A DNA stretch of 64,000 bases from Amycolatopsis sp. DSM 110486 (GTDB lineage: Bacteria; Actinomycetota; Actinomycetes; Mycobacteriales; Pseudonocardiaceae): NCBI RefSeq assembly GCF_019468465.1, contig NZ_CP080519.1, forward strand, positions 2,495,001 to 2,559,000. The letters are read 5' to 3'. Below the pieces are notes generated by a model that did not search any database, was not told the DNA's origin, and worked only from the letters and a program-made list of their open reading frames with translations. A program made the translations under genes and the position numbers. This document shows, piece after piece, positions 47,195-56,396 of this stretch (positions within the stretch are counted from its first letter, which is position 1; the number at the start of each line of letters is the position of its first letter).

Positions 47195-48256
47195 TCAGAC
47201 GGACGCGGCAACCTTGGCCAGCGGCAGCCGGACCTCGAACCGGCAGCCGGGGCCGTGGTTGTGCACGCCGATGTGACCGCTGTGGGCTTCCACGAGTCCC
47301 TTGGCGATCGCCAGGCCGAGGCCACCACCGGAGGTCGTGCCGCTGCGGTCGGGGGTGCGGGCCTGGGTGCCGCGGAAGGCGACGTCGAAGACGCGGCCGA
47401 TCTCGTCGTCCGGGATGCCGCCGCAGGAGTCGTCGACGGCGAGGATGGCCTGGTCGCCGTCGATGTCGAGCTGCACGGCGACCGTGCCGTCCGGCGGAGT
47501 GTGGCGAATGGCGTTGGAGACGAGGTTGCGCACGATCCGCGCGAGCTCCGGGTCGCTGCCGGACACGACCGGCCAGGCCTCGGCGTTCTCCAGCACACGC
47601 ACGCGTTTGCGCTCGGCCACGGGTGACTGTGCGGCGACCGCGTCGCTCACGACGTCGCGCAGCGGCACGGCGGACATGGTGAGTTCCAGCGCGCCCGCGG
47701 TGATGCGGGAGAGCTCGAACAGGTCGCCCACCATGCCCGAAAGCCGGGTGGTCTCGCCGCTGATGCGCTGCGCGTAGTCGGCGACCTCGTGACGTTCGGA
47801 GACCACGCCGTCGGCCAGCGCTTCGGCCATGGCCTGGATGCCGGCGAGCGGGCTGCGCAGGTCGTGGCTGATCCAGGCGACGAGCTCGCGCCGGGACGCT
47901 TCGGCGGCGCGTTCGCGTTCACGCGCCTCGCGCTCCCACACGCTGCGGCGCGCGATCACGCGGCCGAGCACGATCGCGGCGGGCACCGTGACGAGGGCGA
48001 CGAGCAGGCAGACGAGCAGCTCCGTCATCAGGGCCTCGGTGAACATGAAGCCGCTGATGCCGATGACGCCGACGAGCAGGGCGATCACGGGGATGAGTAC
48101 CAGCACCGTCATCGTGGTGGCCAGCGAGCGGTTGCGCAGCTTGTAGAGCACCAGCCCACCCACCGCGGCCACCGGAAGCGCGAACAGGAGCGCGAACGGC
48201 AGGATGTGCAGGACGTGGGTGAGCATGTCCAGGGCGGATTCACCGGTGTTGATCAT
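47195..48256 (-). CDS. Sensor histidine kinase (HisKA type)
   Basis: A 353-aa kinase. Two to four membrane helices fill residues 8-100, with little room for an extracellular sensor. HisKA box [24 protein letters not shown] has the phospho-His; N-box [14 protein letters not shown]1-like [16 protein letters not shown] and G2 [12 protein letters not shown] follow. Its start overlaps the regulator stop (ATGA), so the regulator gene is first. The signal is probably membrane-derived. Confidence 0.88.
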   Translation of the reverse strand: MINTGESALDMLTHVLHILPFALLFALPVAAVGGLVLYKLRNRSLATTMTVLVLIPVIALLVGVIGISGFMFTEALMTELLVCLLVALVTVPAAIVLGRVIARRSVWEREARERERAAEASRRELVAWISHDLRSPLAGIQAMAEALADGVVSERHEVADYAQRISGETTRLSGMVGDLFELSRITAGALELTMSAVPLRDVVSDAVAAQSPVAERKRVRVLENAEAWPVVSGSDPELARIVRNLVSNAIRHTPPDGTVAVQLDIDGDQAILAVDDSCGGIPDDEIGRVFDVAFRGTQARTPDRSGTTSGGGLGLAIAKGLVEAHSGHIGVHNHGPGCRFEVRLPLAKVAASV

Positions 48257-48954
48257 GACTGCTCCCGGTCGTAGCGGTAGCCGACGCCCCAGACGGTGGC
48301 GACCCGTGTCGGCTTGGCCGGGTCGCGTTCGATCTTTTCGCGCAGCCGTCGCACGTGGACGGTCACCGTGGACTGGTCGCCGAAGTCCCAGCCCCACACC
48401 TTCTCGAGCAGGTCGGCGCGGGAGAAGGCCACGCCGGGGTGGCCGAGGAAGAACGCGAGCAGGTCGAACTCGCGCGTGGTCAGCGGCAGCTCGGCACCGC
48501 CGAGGGTGGCCTGGCGGGCGGTCATCTGCAGGCGCAGGTCGCCGTCGACGAGCTCAGGCGCGGGAGGCGCGGCGCGCGGCATGCGGGCGCGGCGCAGCAC
48601 CGAGGCCACGCGCAGCGCCAGCTCCTTGGGGCTGAAGGGTTTGGTGACGTAGTCGTCGGCGCCCAGCTGGAGGCCCGCGATGCGGTTCTCCTCCTCGCCG
48701 AGGGCGGTGAGCATCACGATGGGCACGTGGCTCACCTGGCGCAGGCGGCGGCAGACCTCGAGACCGTTGATGCCCGGCATCATCACGTCGAGCACCACGA
48801 GGTCGGGGTCGCGTTCGGCGAACAGCGCGAGGCCCGCGGCGCCGTCACCCGCGACGTCGACCGTGAAGCCCGCGACCTCAAGGTAGCGACGGACGACGTC
48901 GCGCACCGTCTCGTCGTCGTCGACCACGAGCACGCGCCCGGCCTGGTCCTCCAT
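48253..48954 (-). CDS. OmpR-family response regulator
   Basis: A 233-aa protein. Receiver domain with [10 protein letters not shown], the phospho-acceptor in [15 protein letters not shown] and Lys in [12 protein letters not shown]-terminal winged helix with [13 protein letters not shown] and [14 protein letters not shown] ... VWGVGYRY. Pairs with the adjacent kinase. Only 8 bp separate it from the stop of the upstream membrane-protein gene, so a common transcript is likely. Confidence 0.9.
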   Translation of the reverse strand: MEDQAGRVLVVDDDETVRDVVRRYLEVAGFTVDVAGDGAAGLALFAERDPDLVVLDVMMPGINGLEVCRRLRQVSHVPIVMLTALGEEENRIAGLQLGADDYVTKPFSPKELALRVASVLRRARMPRAAPPAPELVDGDLRLQMTARQATLGGAELPLTTREFDLLAFFLGHPGVAFSRADLLEKVWGWDFGDQSTVTVHVRRLREKIERDPAKPTRVATVWGVGYRYDREQS

Positions 48955-48962
48955 GCCTCACC

Positions 48963-50372
48963 TCACCAGCTCGTCAGAAGAAGATGGTTGACCGCCAAGG
49001 CGGTCAACGCCTGCCCGGCCAGCCACCAGCGGCGGCCGGGTGCGGGCAGCAAGGCCGTCATCGGCAGCAGCCACGCGCCGAACGGTAGCCAGATGCGTTC
49101 CACCTCCGCCTTCGACAGGCCGGACACGTCGGCGAACACGATCGTGACCACGGCGGCGATGCCGAGCAGCAGCACCGGGTCGCGCAGCAGGCCGCGGCGC
49201 GACTCGGGCAGGAACGCCCCGGTGACCCCGCGGCGAGCGGCGGCCACCACCGCCGGGCCGGCAGCGACGGCGACGGCGGCCAGGTCGGCCCACACCCAGT
49301 ACGAGTATGGCCGAAGGGTGGCGATGCCCTGGTAGTAGCGCTCGACGACGAGGTGGTAGCCGTCGAGCCACCAGAAGCCGGCCAGCGCGAAGGCGGCCAC
49401 CACGGCCAGGGCGCCGACCACCGCGAGAGCGGCGGCGCGCCACTGGCGGCCGAGCACGGTGACCGCGAGCGCGACGAGGCCGAGCAGCACGAGGCCATAG
49501 GAGAGGAAGGCGCCGTAGCCGAGGAGCACGCCCGAAGCCAGCGCGGTGGGCACGGCGTAGCGGCGACCGTGGGTGAAGCCGACGGCGGCCAGTGCGAGCA
49601 GGGCGATGCCTGTGGCCGTGACGCCGGCGAAGAGGCCGTCAGCGGAGACGCCCAGCCACACCGCGCCCGGCGAGAGCACGGCGAAGGGCAGCACGGCGCG
49701 GGCGGCGCTCTGGCGGCCGAGGAGGGCGACGGTGGCCGGCACGGCGACGGCGACGAGCGCGGCGACCAGGACCACGGCGGTGGAGGCCCAGGCGCCGCCG
49801 CGCAGGCCCAGGTGGTCGAGCCAGACGAACACCAGCGTCGCGCCCGGCGGATGGCCGGAGACGTGCGTGGTCCACGAGTCCGGCTGGAAGTCGAGGATGC
49901 GGGAGCTGAACTCGCGCAGGAACCGCGGGATGTCCGTGATGCCCGGCACCTCGTGGAGGTACTCCTGCGGGGTGGTCAGGCGGCCGGTGAAGCCGCGCGA
50001 CCAGCCGTCGATCATGGCGAGGGAGAAGATCCAGGCGAGTGACGTCGCGTACCCGGCGGCGAGGGTCCGTCGCCAGGACAGCCGGGCCGCGACCGCGGGA
50101 CCCCACAGGACCACGGCGGCCGCGACCAGCACGGCGAACACCGAGCCCGGGCCCACGTGGGGCAGCCAGTGGGCGAAGATCGGCGCGGTGGGCGCGTAGA
50201 TGACCACACCGGAGTTCGGACGGTTGTAATAGACACCGACGGCGGCCGCGGCGGCGACCAGCGCGAGGGCGCCGCCGACCGCGATCACGTCGCCGCGCGC
50301 GCCGGCGCGGCTGGGCTCGGGTGGTGGCGCGGGCGGCTCGGCGAGCCGGGCAGCCGAAGTCGACTCGCTCAT
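48963..50372 (-). CDS. Polytopic membrane protein, GT-C glycosyltransferase-like
   Basis: A 469-aa protein with roughly eleven hydrophobic helices. After the first helix an extracytoplasmic loop contains YYNRPNSGVVIYAPTAPIFAHWLPHVGPG and later TTHVSGHPPGATLVFVWLDHLGL; polar loops like these between early helices are typical of GT-C enzymes using polyprenyl-phosphate sugars. No family-defining DD motif is certain, so the role stays tentative. It is divergent from the glycosyltransferase operon at 50517, which supports a linked envelope function. ATG 50372 chosen over an upstream start. Confidence 0.6.
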   Translation of the reverse strand: MSESTSAARLAEPPAPPPEPSRAGARGDVIAVGGALALVAAAAAVGVYYNRPNSGVVIYAPTAPIFAHWLPHVGPGSVFAVLVAAAVVLWGPAVAARLSWRRTLAAGYATSLAWIFSLAMIDGWSRGFTGRLTTPQEYLHEVPGITDIPRFLREFSSRILDFQPDSWTTHVSGHPPGATLVFVWLDHLGLRGGAWASTAVVLVAALVAVAVPATVALLGRQSAARAVLPFAVLSPGAVWLGVSADGLFAGVTATGIALLALAAVGFTHGRRYAVPTALASGVLLGYGAFLSYGLVLLGLVALAVTVLGRQWRAAALAVVGALAVVAAFALAGFWWLDGYHLVVERYYQGIATLRPYSYWVWADLAAVAVAAGPAVVAAARRGVTGAFLPESRRGLLRDPVLLLGIAAVVTIVFADVSGLSKAEVERIWLPFGAWLLPMTALLPAPGRRWWLAGQALTALAVNHLLLTSW

Positions 50373-50516
50373 CGACCGCACGATAACCCCGGCCGAGGTC
50401 TCTCACGGGACTGGAAGAGGCAGCCGTGAGAACTCGGTAAGAACTGGGTACGCGTCATGATTCGGTAAGCACCGCAAGGGTTCTCGACCGTCCACTACGG
50501 ACCTAGCGTACGCCGG

Positions 50517-51176
50517 GTGAGCGATCTTCAGGTAGACGTCGTGCTCCCGTGCCTCGACGAGGCGGGCGCGCTGCCCGGTGTGCTGGCCGCGCTGCCGGCG
50601 GGATTCCGCGCGATCGTGGTGGACAACGGCTCGTCGGACGGCTCGCCCGACGTGGCGGCCGCGCTCGGCGCGAAGGTGGTGGACGAGCCTCGGCGCGGGT
50701 ACGGCGCGGCCGTGCACACGGGGCTCGAGGTCGCGACGGCGGACATCGTGTGCTTCGCCGACGCCGACGGTTCCCTCGACCTCGGCGACCTGCCGCGCCT
50801 GGTGGCCGCGGTGGAAGGCGGCGCCGACCTCGCGGTGGGACGCCGGGTGCCGACACACGCGGGCGTATGGCCGTGGCACGCGCGGGCGGGCAATGCCGTG
50901 CTTTCGCTGTTGCTGCGCAGCCGGGGGCTGCCCGTGCGCGACATCGCGCCGCTGCGGGCCGCACGTCGGGACGCGTTGCTGGCGCTGGGCGTCACCGATC
51001 GCGCCTTCGGTTATCCGCTGGAGCTGCTGATCCGTGCGCAACGCGCGGGCTGGCGGGTGCGGGAGTTCGACGTGACCTACGGGGAGCGTGCGAAGGGCAC
51101 GAAGTCGAAGGTGTCCGGGTCGGTGCGGGGCACGCTGCGCGCGGTCCGCGACTTCGGGCGGGTGCTGGCCCGATGA
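50517..51176 (+). CDS. Family 2 glycosyltransferase
   Basis: A 219-aa GT-A protein. VDVVLPCLDEAGALPGVLAALP opens the nucleotide-binding fold, IVVDNGSSDGSPDVAA follows, and VCFADADGSLDLGDLPRLV holds the DxD-like metal site. The C-terminal part (FGYPLELLIRAQRAGWRVREFDVTYGER) resembles dolichyl-phosphate-mannose-synthase-type transferases. GTG 50517 is 7 bp after TAGCGT, so the five-gene operon appears to begin with a leaderless mRNA. Confidence 0.85.
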   Translation: MSDLQVDVVLPCLDEAGALPGVLAALPAGFRAIVVDNGSSDGSPDVAAALGAKVVDEPRRGYGAAVHTGLEVATADIVCFADADGSLDLGDLPRLVAAVEGGADLAVGRRVPTHAGVWPWHARAGNAVLSLLLRSRGLPVRDIAPLRAARRDALLALGVTDRAFGYPLELLIRAQRAGWRVREFDVTYGERAKGTKSKVSGSVRGTLRAVRDFGRVLAR

Positions 51177-51856
51177 CCTCCCGGTTCTGCGTGCTCGTGG
51201 TCGCGAAGGCGCCCGTGCCCGGCTTCGCGAAGACCCGCCTGTGCCCGCCCGCGACGGCGCGGCAGGCCGCGGAGATCGCCGCGGCGGCGTTGCTCGACAC
51301 GCTCGATGCCGTGTGCGCGACGCCGGGCGCGCTGCCCGTGGTCGCGATGACCGGTGATCTCGGCTCGGCCGCGCGCGGAAGCGAGATCGGCCGGTCGCTG
51401 CGGCGGGCGACGGTGATCGCCCAGCGCGGCTGGGACTTCGGGGCGCGGCTGGCCAACGCGCACGCCGACACGGCGTCGGTGCACGCCGCGCTGCCGGTGC
51501 TGCAGATCGGCATGGACACACCGCAGGTGACGCCGGCGCTGCTGGGCGCGTCGATCGAGCCAGTGCTGCACGGCGTGCACGACGCAGTGCTGGGGCCGGC
51601 CGAAGACGGCGGATGGTGGGGGCTCGGGCTCAGGGACCCGCACCACGCGCAGGTGCTGGCGGGCGTGCCGATGTCGCAAGAGGACACGGGCGTTCGCACG
51701 CTTCGGGCGCTGGCCGCGGTCGGTCTGGCGGCGGGGCCACTGCCGGAACTGTCCGATGTGGACACTATGGGTGACGCCGTGCGCGTGGCCGCGGAGGCGC
51801 CATGCGGGCGGTTCGCGGCGGCCGTGCGTGCGGTCGAAGGACGGGAAGTGGCGTGA
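51173..51856 (+). CDS. DUF2064/TIGR04282-type nucleotidyl- or glycosyltransferase
   Basis: A 227-aa protein. VLVVAKAPVPGFAKTRLCPP is the hallmark start of the DUF2064 family (GT-A-like fold), LQIGMDTPQVTPALL contains the equivalent of the D-x-D loop, and GPAEDGGWWGLGL is also conserved. The family is named after arsenosugar biosynthesis, but most members, like this one next to a GT2 enzyme, have no proven substrate. ATGA overlap with the gene before. Confidence 0.8.
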   Translation: MTSRFCVLVVAKAPVPGFAKTRLCPPATARQAAEIAAAALLDTLDAVCATPGALPVVAMTGDLGSAARGSEIGRSLRRATVIAQRGWDFGARLANAHADTASVHAALPVLQIGMDTPQVTPALLGASIEPVLHGVHDAVLGPAEDGGWWGLGLRDPHHAQVLAGVPMSQEDTGVRTLRALAAVGLAAGPLPELSDVDTMGDAVRVAAEAPCGRFAAAVRAVEGREVA

Positions 51857-52482
51857 GAAAACTGAGTACCGGCACGGAGTTCGACCGCGGGCTGCTGGGG
51901 CAGCACTGCTGGCTGGAGCTCGCCAACGGCGACCGGGTCGACCTGCCCGTCGACCGCTGGACCGACGGGTGCGACCTGGGCGACACCGTGCTGCTCGGCG
52001 CGTGCGACGGCCCGACGCTCGACATCGGCTGCGGCCCGGGCCGGCTCACGGCGGCGTTGGCGAAGCGCGGTGTGGTGGCACTGGGAGTGGACAGCTCGCC
52101 CACAGCCGTGCGGCTGACGCAGGAGCGGGGCGCGGTGGCGTTGCGGCGCGACGTCTTCCAGCCGCTGCCCGGCGAAGGACGCTGGCACCACGCGTTGCTG
52201 GCTGATGGAAACATCGGCATCGGGGGCGAACCGGTCGTGCTGCTGGACCGGATGCGGGAGCTGATCGCGCCCGACGGGGACGTGCTGGTGGAGCTGGAGC
52301 CGCCGGGGCGGGGCGTGCGGCGGGAGGCGGTGCGGCTGCTGCCCGGCTCGTCGGGGCCGTGGTTCGGCTGGGCGTGGGTCGGGGCCGACGCGATCGCGGA
52401 AGTCGCCATGCGCGCGGGGTTCCGCGTGGACTGGACCACGAGCCGGGGCCACCGCTGGTTCGCGAGGCTGGAGCGGGCATGA
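51853..52482 (+). CDS. Class I SAM-dependent methyltransferase
   Basis: A 209-aa protein. Motif I is LDIGCGPGRLTAALAKRG, motif II VVALGVDSS, followed by ALLADGNIGIGGEPVVLLDRMREL, which resembles the post-motif region. The acceptor is unknown. GTG 51853 overlaps the preceding stop (GTGA) and its own stop overlaps the next gene (ATGA), so it is translated with the operon. Confidence 0.82.
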   Translation: MRKLSTGTEFDRGLLGQHCWLELANGDRVDLPVDRWTDGCDLGDTVLLGACDGPTLDIGCGPGRLTAALAKRGVVALGVDSSPTAVRLTQERGAVALRRDVFQPLPGEGRWHHALLADGNIGIGGEPVVLLDRMRELIAPDGDVLVELEPPGRGVRREAVRLLPGSSGPWFGWAWVGADAIAEVAMRAGFRVDWTTSRGHRWFARLERA

Positions 52483-53927
52483 CCGACGAGAAGCCCACCG
52501 GCCGGGATCTGGCCGACGAAACTCCCGCAGACGAGGCACGAGCCGGGGGCTCCGTGAACACCGAAGCAGAACCCGAGCCGTCACGGGAACACCGGGTCGT
52601 CGCGGCGTGGAAGCGCTTCGACGCGCGCGTGTCCGAGGCGCAGGGGCGGTTCGGCGAGCGGGCCGCGCAGGCGCGGGCTGGTGCCGCGCGCGCGAAAGTC
52701 CGGGCGGAGCAAGCGAAAGCGCGCGTCGACGAGCGGATCGAGAAACTGCCGATCCCGCGTGAGGAGCAGTTCAAGGGCGGGGCGCACGGCGAGCGCGTGA
52801 CGGCGCGGATCGGGTCGCTGCTGGGGCTGGCGTTCCTCGTCTGCTTCGTCACGGGCCTGCTCAGCCACCTGATCCAGCACCCGCCGGAGTGGTTCTTCTG
52901 GCCCAGCCGTCCGGTGTGGCTGTACCGCCTGACGCAGGGCGCGCACGTGATCTCGGGCATCGCCGCGATCCCGTTGCTGCTCGCGAAGCTGTGGAGCGTC
53001 TTCCCGAAGCTGTTCGAGCGGCCGCTGGTGAAGTCGTTGCCGCACGCGCTGGAGCGGGTGTCGATCCTGGTGCTGTCGGGGTCGGCGTTCTTCGAGCTGA
53101 GTTCGGGGTTGCTGAACGTCGCACAGAACTACCCGTGGAACTTCTACTTCCCGGAAGTGCACTACGCGGTGGCGTGGGTGGCGATCGGGTCGGTGGTGGT
53201 GCACGTGGCGGTGAAGCTGCCGATCGTGCGGCGGGCGCTGACCCGCGAGGCGGTGCCGGCAGAAGAGCCTGAAACGAAGCCTGCAGCTCAGCCCGAAGAG
53301 CGGCCGGCGAAGAAGGCCGAGAAGAAGCCGGTCTACGGGTTCACCCGCCGCGGTTTCCTGCGGACCACGTGGATCGCGACGGGCGTGGCGGTGCTGTCCA
53401 CCGCGGGCGCGACGGTGCCATGGCTGAAGGACGTCTCCGGGCTGTCGTGGAAGACCGACAAGGGCCTGCAGAAGCTGCCGGTGAACCGCACGGCCGTCGC
53501 GGCGCGCGTGACGCGGACCGCGGTAGATCCGAGCTGGCGGCTGTCGGTGGTGACGCGGGGCGGGACGAAACAGCTCACGCTGGCCGACCTGCGGGCGCTG
53601 CCCCAGGTGAGCGCCGACCTCCCGATCGCGTGCGTCGAGGGCTGGAGCCAGATGGCGAGCTGGCGCGGGATCTCCTTCCCGACGCTGCTGCGCGCGGTCG
53701 GGGCCGAGCCGGGCGCGGAGGTGCGCGTGTCGTCGCTCGACAAGACCGGCCTGTACGGCGCCAGCACGCTCCCGGGCGAGCACACGGCCGACGACCTGAC
53801 CCTGCTGGCGCTGGAGCTCAACGGCGAGGTGCTCGACGTCGACCACGGCTACCCGTGCCGAGTGATCGCGCCGAGCCGTCCGGGCGTGCTCCAGACGAAG
53901 TGGGTCGAAAAGCTGGAGGTGCTGTGA
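52479..53927 (+). CDS. Membrane-anchored molybdopterin oxidoreductase (sulfite oxidase-type), fused to a cytochrome-b561-like region
   Basis: A 482-aa protein. Residues 1-100 are cytosolic and helical; about 110-255 contain four membrane helices with several His (HLIQHPPEWFFWP, GAHVISG, VHYAVAWVAIGSVVVHV) like a b-type cytochrome. FTRRGFLRTTWIATGVAVLS is an internal twin-arginine-like segment and fifth helix. The rest is a SUOX-type Moco domain, with the cofactor Cys in IACVEGWSQMASWRG. Substrate unknown. ATGA overlap with the methyltransferase gene. Confidence 0.78.
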   Translation: MTDEKPTGRDLADETPADEARAGGSVNTEAEPEPSREHRVVAAWKRFDARVSEAQGRFGERAAQARAGAARAKVRAEQAKARVDERIEKLPIPREEQFKGGAHGERVTARIGSLLGLAFLVCFVTGLLSHLIQHPPEWFFWPSRPVWLYRLTQGAHVISGIAAIPLLLAKLWSVFPKLFERPLVKSLPHALERVSILVLSGSAFFELSSGLLNVAQNYPWNFYFPEVHYAVAWVAIGSVVVHVAVKLPIVRRALTREAVPAEEPETKPAAQPEERPAKKAEKKPVYGFTRRGFLRTTWIATGVAVLSTAGATVPWLKDVSGLSWKTDKGLQKLPVNRTAVAARVTRTAVDPSWRLSVVTRGGTKQLTLADLRALPQVSADLPIACVEGWSQMASWRGISFPTLLRAVGAEPGAEVRVSSLDKTGLYGASTLPGEHTADDLTLLALELNGEVLDVDHGYPCRVIAPSRPGVLQTKWVEKLEVL

Positions 53928-54379
53928 AGGTCATCCGGATCTTGCTCGCGCTCGTGGGCCTGGCGGCACTCGGCTTCGGCGCGTCACTGTTCATCGACTA
54001 CGCCGCGCCCGCGTGGCCGGAGAGCTTCAAAACCGTGCTGTGGATCGGCGGCGGCCCGATCGTGAACGACGCTGTGTTCGCGCCGGTGGCGGGCTTCCTC
54101 GGTCTGCTGCTTTCGCGTGTGCTGCCCGCGGCGTGGCGGGCACCGGTTCAGGTGGGGGCGGTGCTGACGGCCGTGCTCGGGTTCATCGCGTTCCCGTTGC
54201 TGTGGCGCACTTACGGCGTCATCCCCAAGCCGGGCCTGCACGACGGCAACACGTGGGCGGGGCTGCTGCTGACGCTGGCGGCGGTGTGGGCCGTCGTGAT
54301 CCTCACCGGGGCGGCCCGCATGGTGCTCGCGCACCGGAAGCCGCGTCACCCCGCGGCGAAGAGCGTTGCCGCGCAATAA
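53924..54379 (+). CDS. Small polytopic membrane protein (151 aa)
   Basis: Four hydrophobic helices (IRILLALVGLAALGFGASLF; VNDAVFAPVAGFLGLLLSRVL; VQVGAVLTAVLGFIAFPLLW; TWAGLLLTLAAVWAVVILTGA). GTG 53924 overlaps the oxidoreductase stop. Family not recognised, though similar proteins often follow SUOX-type genes; it may support the membrane domain. Last gene of the operon, followed by a terminator. Confidence 0.7.
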   Translation: MKVIRILLALVGLAALGFGASLFIDYAAPAWPESFKTVLWIGGGPIVNDAVFAPVAGFLGLLLSRVLPAAWRAPVQVGAVLTAVLGFIAFPLLWRTYGVIPKPGLHDGNTWAGLLLTLAAVWAVVILTGAARMVLAHRKPRHPAAKSVAAQ

Positions 54380-54397
54380 CCCCGAGAAGACGCCGAA

Positions 54398-54436
54398 GAC
54401 CTCTCCGTACCGCCTCCGACTCGGTACGGAGAGGTC
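54398..54436 (+). terminator. Terminator after the 50517-54379 operon
   Basis: Perfect 15-bp arms (GACCTCTCCGTACCG at 54398 and its complement at 54422) with a 9-nt loop, 19 bp after the last stop. A T-poor tail makes it a hairpin-type terminator as common in actinomycetes. Confidence 0.65.
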
Positions 54437-54535
54437 TCCGTGCGGGGTGTGAGGTGCCCACAGGTTGCGCGGGCTAAACATTGATTGCCCACGAATTTTC
54501 CTTACCGGGCAAAGAGCCTGGTCACAGTGCTGGGA

Positions 54536-54712
54536 ATGACCGAGGAATCTTCCGGACAACGCAACCGCCCGCGCCTGAAGCGCCGCGAGCCGGATGCCGC
54601 CATGCCGTCGGCGGTGACCGAACTTGCCGCCCAAAGGCTCTTCGAGCTGTCGAGCGCATTCGCCCGCACCGGGAACCAGCCCGCGGAGTTCCGCCGCGAG
54701 CAGCCTTGCTGA
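54536..54712 (+). CDS. Possible small protein (58 aa)
   Basis: Reads MTEESSGQRNRPRLKRREPDAAMPSAVTELAAQRLFELSSAF, basic N-terminus then a helix, ending with a Cys. Third positions are GC-rich but there is no strong ribosome site, so it could be non-coding. The surrounding 54437-54901 has a hairpin and no other frame I trust. Confidence 0.4.
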   Translation: MTEESSGQRNRPRLKRREPDAAMPSAVTELAAQRLFELSSAFARTGNQPAEFRREQPC

Positions 54713-54789
54713 GCCCCGGCGACAACCGTCACCCGCCGCGAGGCCACGTGAGTCCGAGCCTGTCGCCGAACACCGCGGCAATGCAGAAC

Positions 54790-54831
54790 GGCCACGCGCG
54801 ACCGGCATCGAGTGCCCGGTCGCGCGTGGCC
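54790..54831 (-). terminator. Terminator downstream of the HtrA protease gene
   Basis: Perfect 16-bp stem (GGCCACGCGCGACCGG at 54790 with its complement at 54816-54831), 10-nt loop. It lies 70 bp beyond the protease stop codon on the minus strand and probably ends both converging transcripts. Confidence 0.7.
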
Positions 54832-54901
54832 TTCAAGGGTCCGGCCCCTGCCCAGGGGGTCGAGCCGTGGTTGGTCTCGGTCGCGCCCGGCGACCGAGCG
54901 A

Positions 54902-56317
54902 TCAGTTGGCCGGTACGGGCTGGCCGCCGAGGGTCACCTGCACGGTGCGGCCGCCGGAGAGGGTGAACGTCGCCTTCTCGTCGGGGGCGCGGGTGCGGAC
55001 GGCCGCGATGAGCGTGTCGGCGCTGTCGATGGTGCGGTCGTCGATCTTCGTGACGATGTCGCCCGACTTGAGGCCGGCCTTCTCGGCGGGGCTGCCCGGC
55101 GTGATGTCGCCGAGCTGCGCGCCGCCCTGCGGGGCGTCGGCGACCTTGGCGCCAATGAATGTCTGCGTGGCGTGGCCGGTCTTGATGATGTCGTTGGCCG
55201 TGCGGCGCGCCTGGTCGATCGGGATGGCGAAACCGATGCCGACGTTGCCGCCCTGCGCCTGACCGCCCTGGCCACCCTGCCCGCTGTTGGGGCTGTAGAT
55301 GGCGGAATTGATGCCGATGACCTGGCCGTTCATGTTCGCGAGCGGGCCACCGGAGTTGCCGGGGTTGATCGCGGCGTCGGTCTGGATGGCGTCCATGACC
55401 GTGGTCTGGTCGGTCTCGTCGCCGCCGGCCTGCACCGGTCGGTGCAGGGAGCTGACGATGCCGGAGGTGACCGTGCCGCTGAGCTCGAACGGCGAGCCGA
55501 TGGCGACCACCGGCTGGCCGACGCGCAGGTCGTCGGACCGGCCGAGCTCGACCGGGGTCAGCCCGCTGACGTTGTTGACCTTCACCACGGCGATGTCGGT
55601 CGTCGGGTCGCGCCCGACCACGCTCGCGGCGGCCTTCCTGCCGTCCTGGAACACGGCCTGGATCTGGCCGCCGTTGGCGGCGACCTCGACCACGTGGTTG
55701 TTGGTGAGGATGTAGCCGTCGGTGCTGAGCACGAACCCGGAGCCCTCACCCGCGGCCGTGCGGCCGGAGACCTGCAGCTCGACGACGCTCGGCGACAGCT
55801 TCTGCGCGACGGACTCGATGGAGCCGGCCGGCGCGTTACCCGTCTGCTGCGCGGGCTTCGGCTGGTCGAGCGCGTTGACCGACGGGCCGGACGAGCCGCC
55901 CGTGAGGTAGCCGACGGTGCCGCCCGCCACGCCGCCGATGACAAGCGCGATCGCGGCGACGGCCGCAAGCAGCTTGCCCGGGCCGGACTTCTTGGGCGCG
56001 GGGGCCGGGGGAACGCTGTAGGTCCCCGGGGCCGCGTACTGCTGCTGCGTCGTGCCACCAGTGGGCGGGTACGGGTTGTTGTAGCCCATCGGACCGGTCT
56101 GCGCGCCCTGCGCCGACCACGGGTTCGCCGTGGCGTAGCCGGGGTTCTGCTGCTGCGCCTGCTCGCCGTACGTGGGTTGCTCACCGGACGCGGGCGCGGG
56201 TGACGCGCCGGGAGCGGTGGGCTGGCTCCAGGCCGCCTGACCCTCGGTGCCCGGTTGGGCACCCGGGTTCTGGCGACCCGCCGCGGAGTCGTGCGCGTGG
56301 GGGTCGTTCTCGGTCAT
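54902..56317 (-). CDS. HtrA/DegP-type membrane serine protease with PDZ domain
   Basis: A 471-aa protein. A long Pro/Gln/Tyr-rich cytosolic tail (1-110), one membrane helix (LLAAVAAIALVIGGVAGGTVGYL), then a trypsin-like domain with the catalytic His in ILTNNHVVEV (about 207), Asp in DPTTDIAVVKV and Ser in NPGNSGGPLAN (about 321), then a PDZ domain (GAQLGDITPGSPAEKAGLKSGDIVTKID). It degrades or senses misfolded proteins outside the membrane. In M. tuberculosis PepD adjoins mprAB; here galT and deoR lie between. ATG 56317 chosen. Confidence 0.9.
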   Translation of the reverse strand: MTENDPHAHDSAAGRQNPGAQPGTEGQAAWSQPTAPGASPAPASGEQPTYGEQAQQQNPGYATANPWSAQGAQTGPMGYNNPYPPTGGTTQQQYAAPGTYSVPPAPAPKKSGPGKLLAAVAAIALVIGGVAGGTVGYLTGGSSGPSVNALDQPKPAQQTGNAPAGSIESVAQKLSPSVVELQVSGRTAAGEGSGFVLSTDGYILTNNHVVEVAANGGQIQAVFQDGRKAAASVVGRDPTTDIAVVKVNNVSGLTPVELGRSDDLRVGQPVVAIGSPFELSGTVTSGIVSSLHRPVQAGGDETDQTTVMDAIQTDAAINPGNSGGPLANMNGQVIGINSAIYSPNSGQGGQGGQAQGGNVGIGFAIPIDQARRTANDIIKTGHATQTFIGAKVADAPQGGAQLGDITPGSPAEKAGLKSGDIVTKIDDRTIDSADTLIAAVRTRAPDEKATFTLSGGRTVQVTLGGQPVPAN

Positions 56318-56396
56318 GTCCTCACCTAAGCGGCCGGGCCTGAGAGGTTCCTGAGCCGAACCTGTGTTTCGCAGATGAGTATGCCGCGCCCGATAC

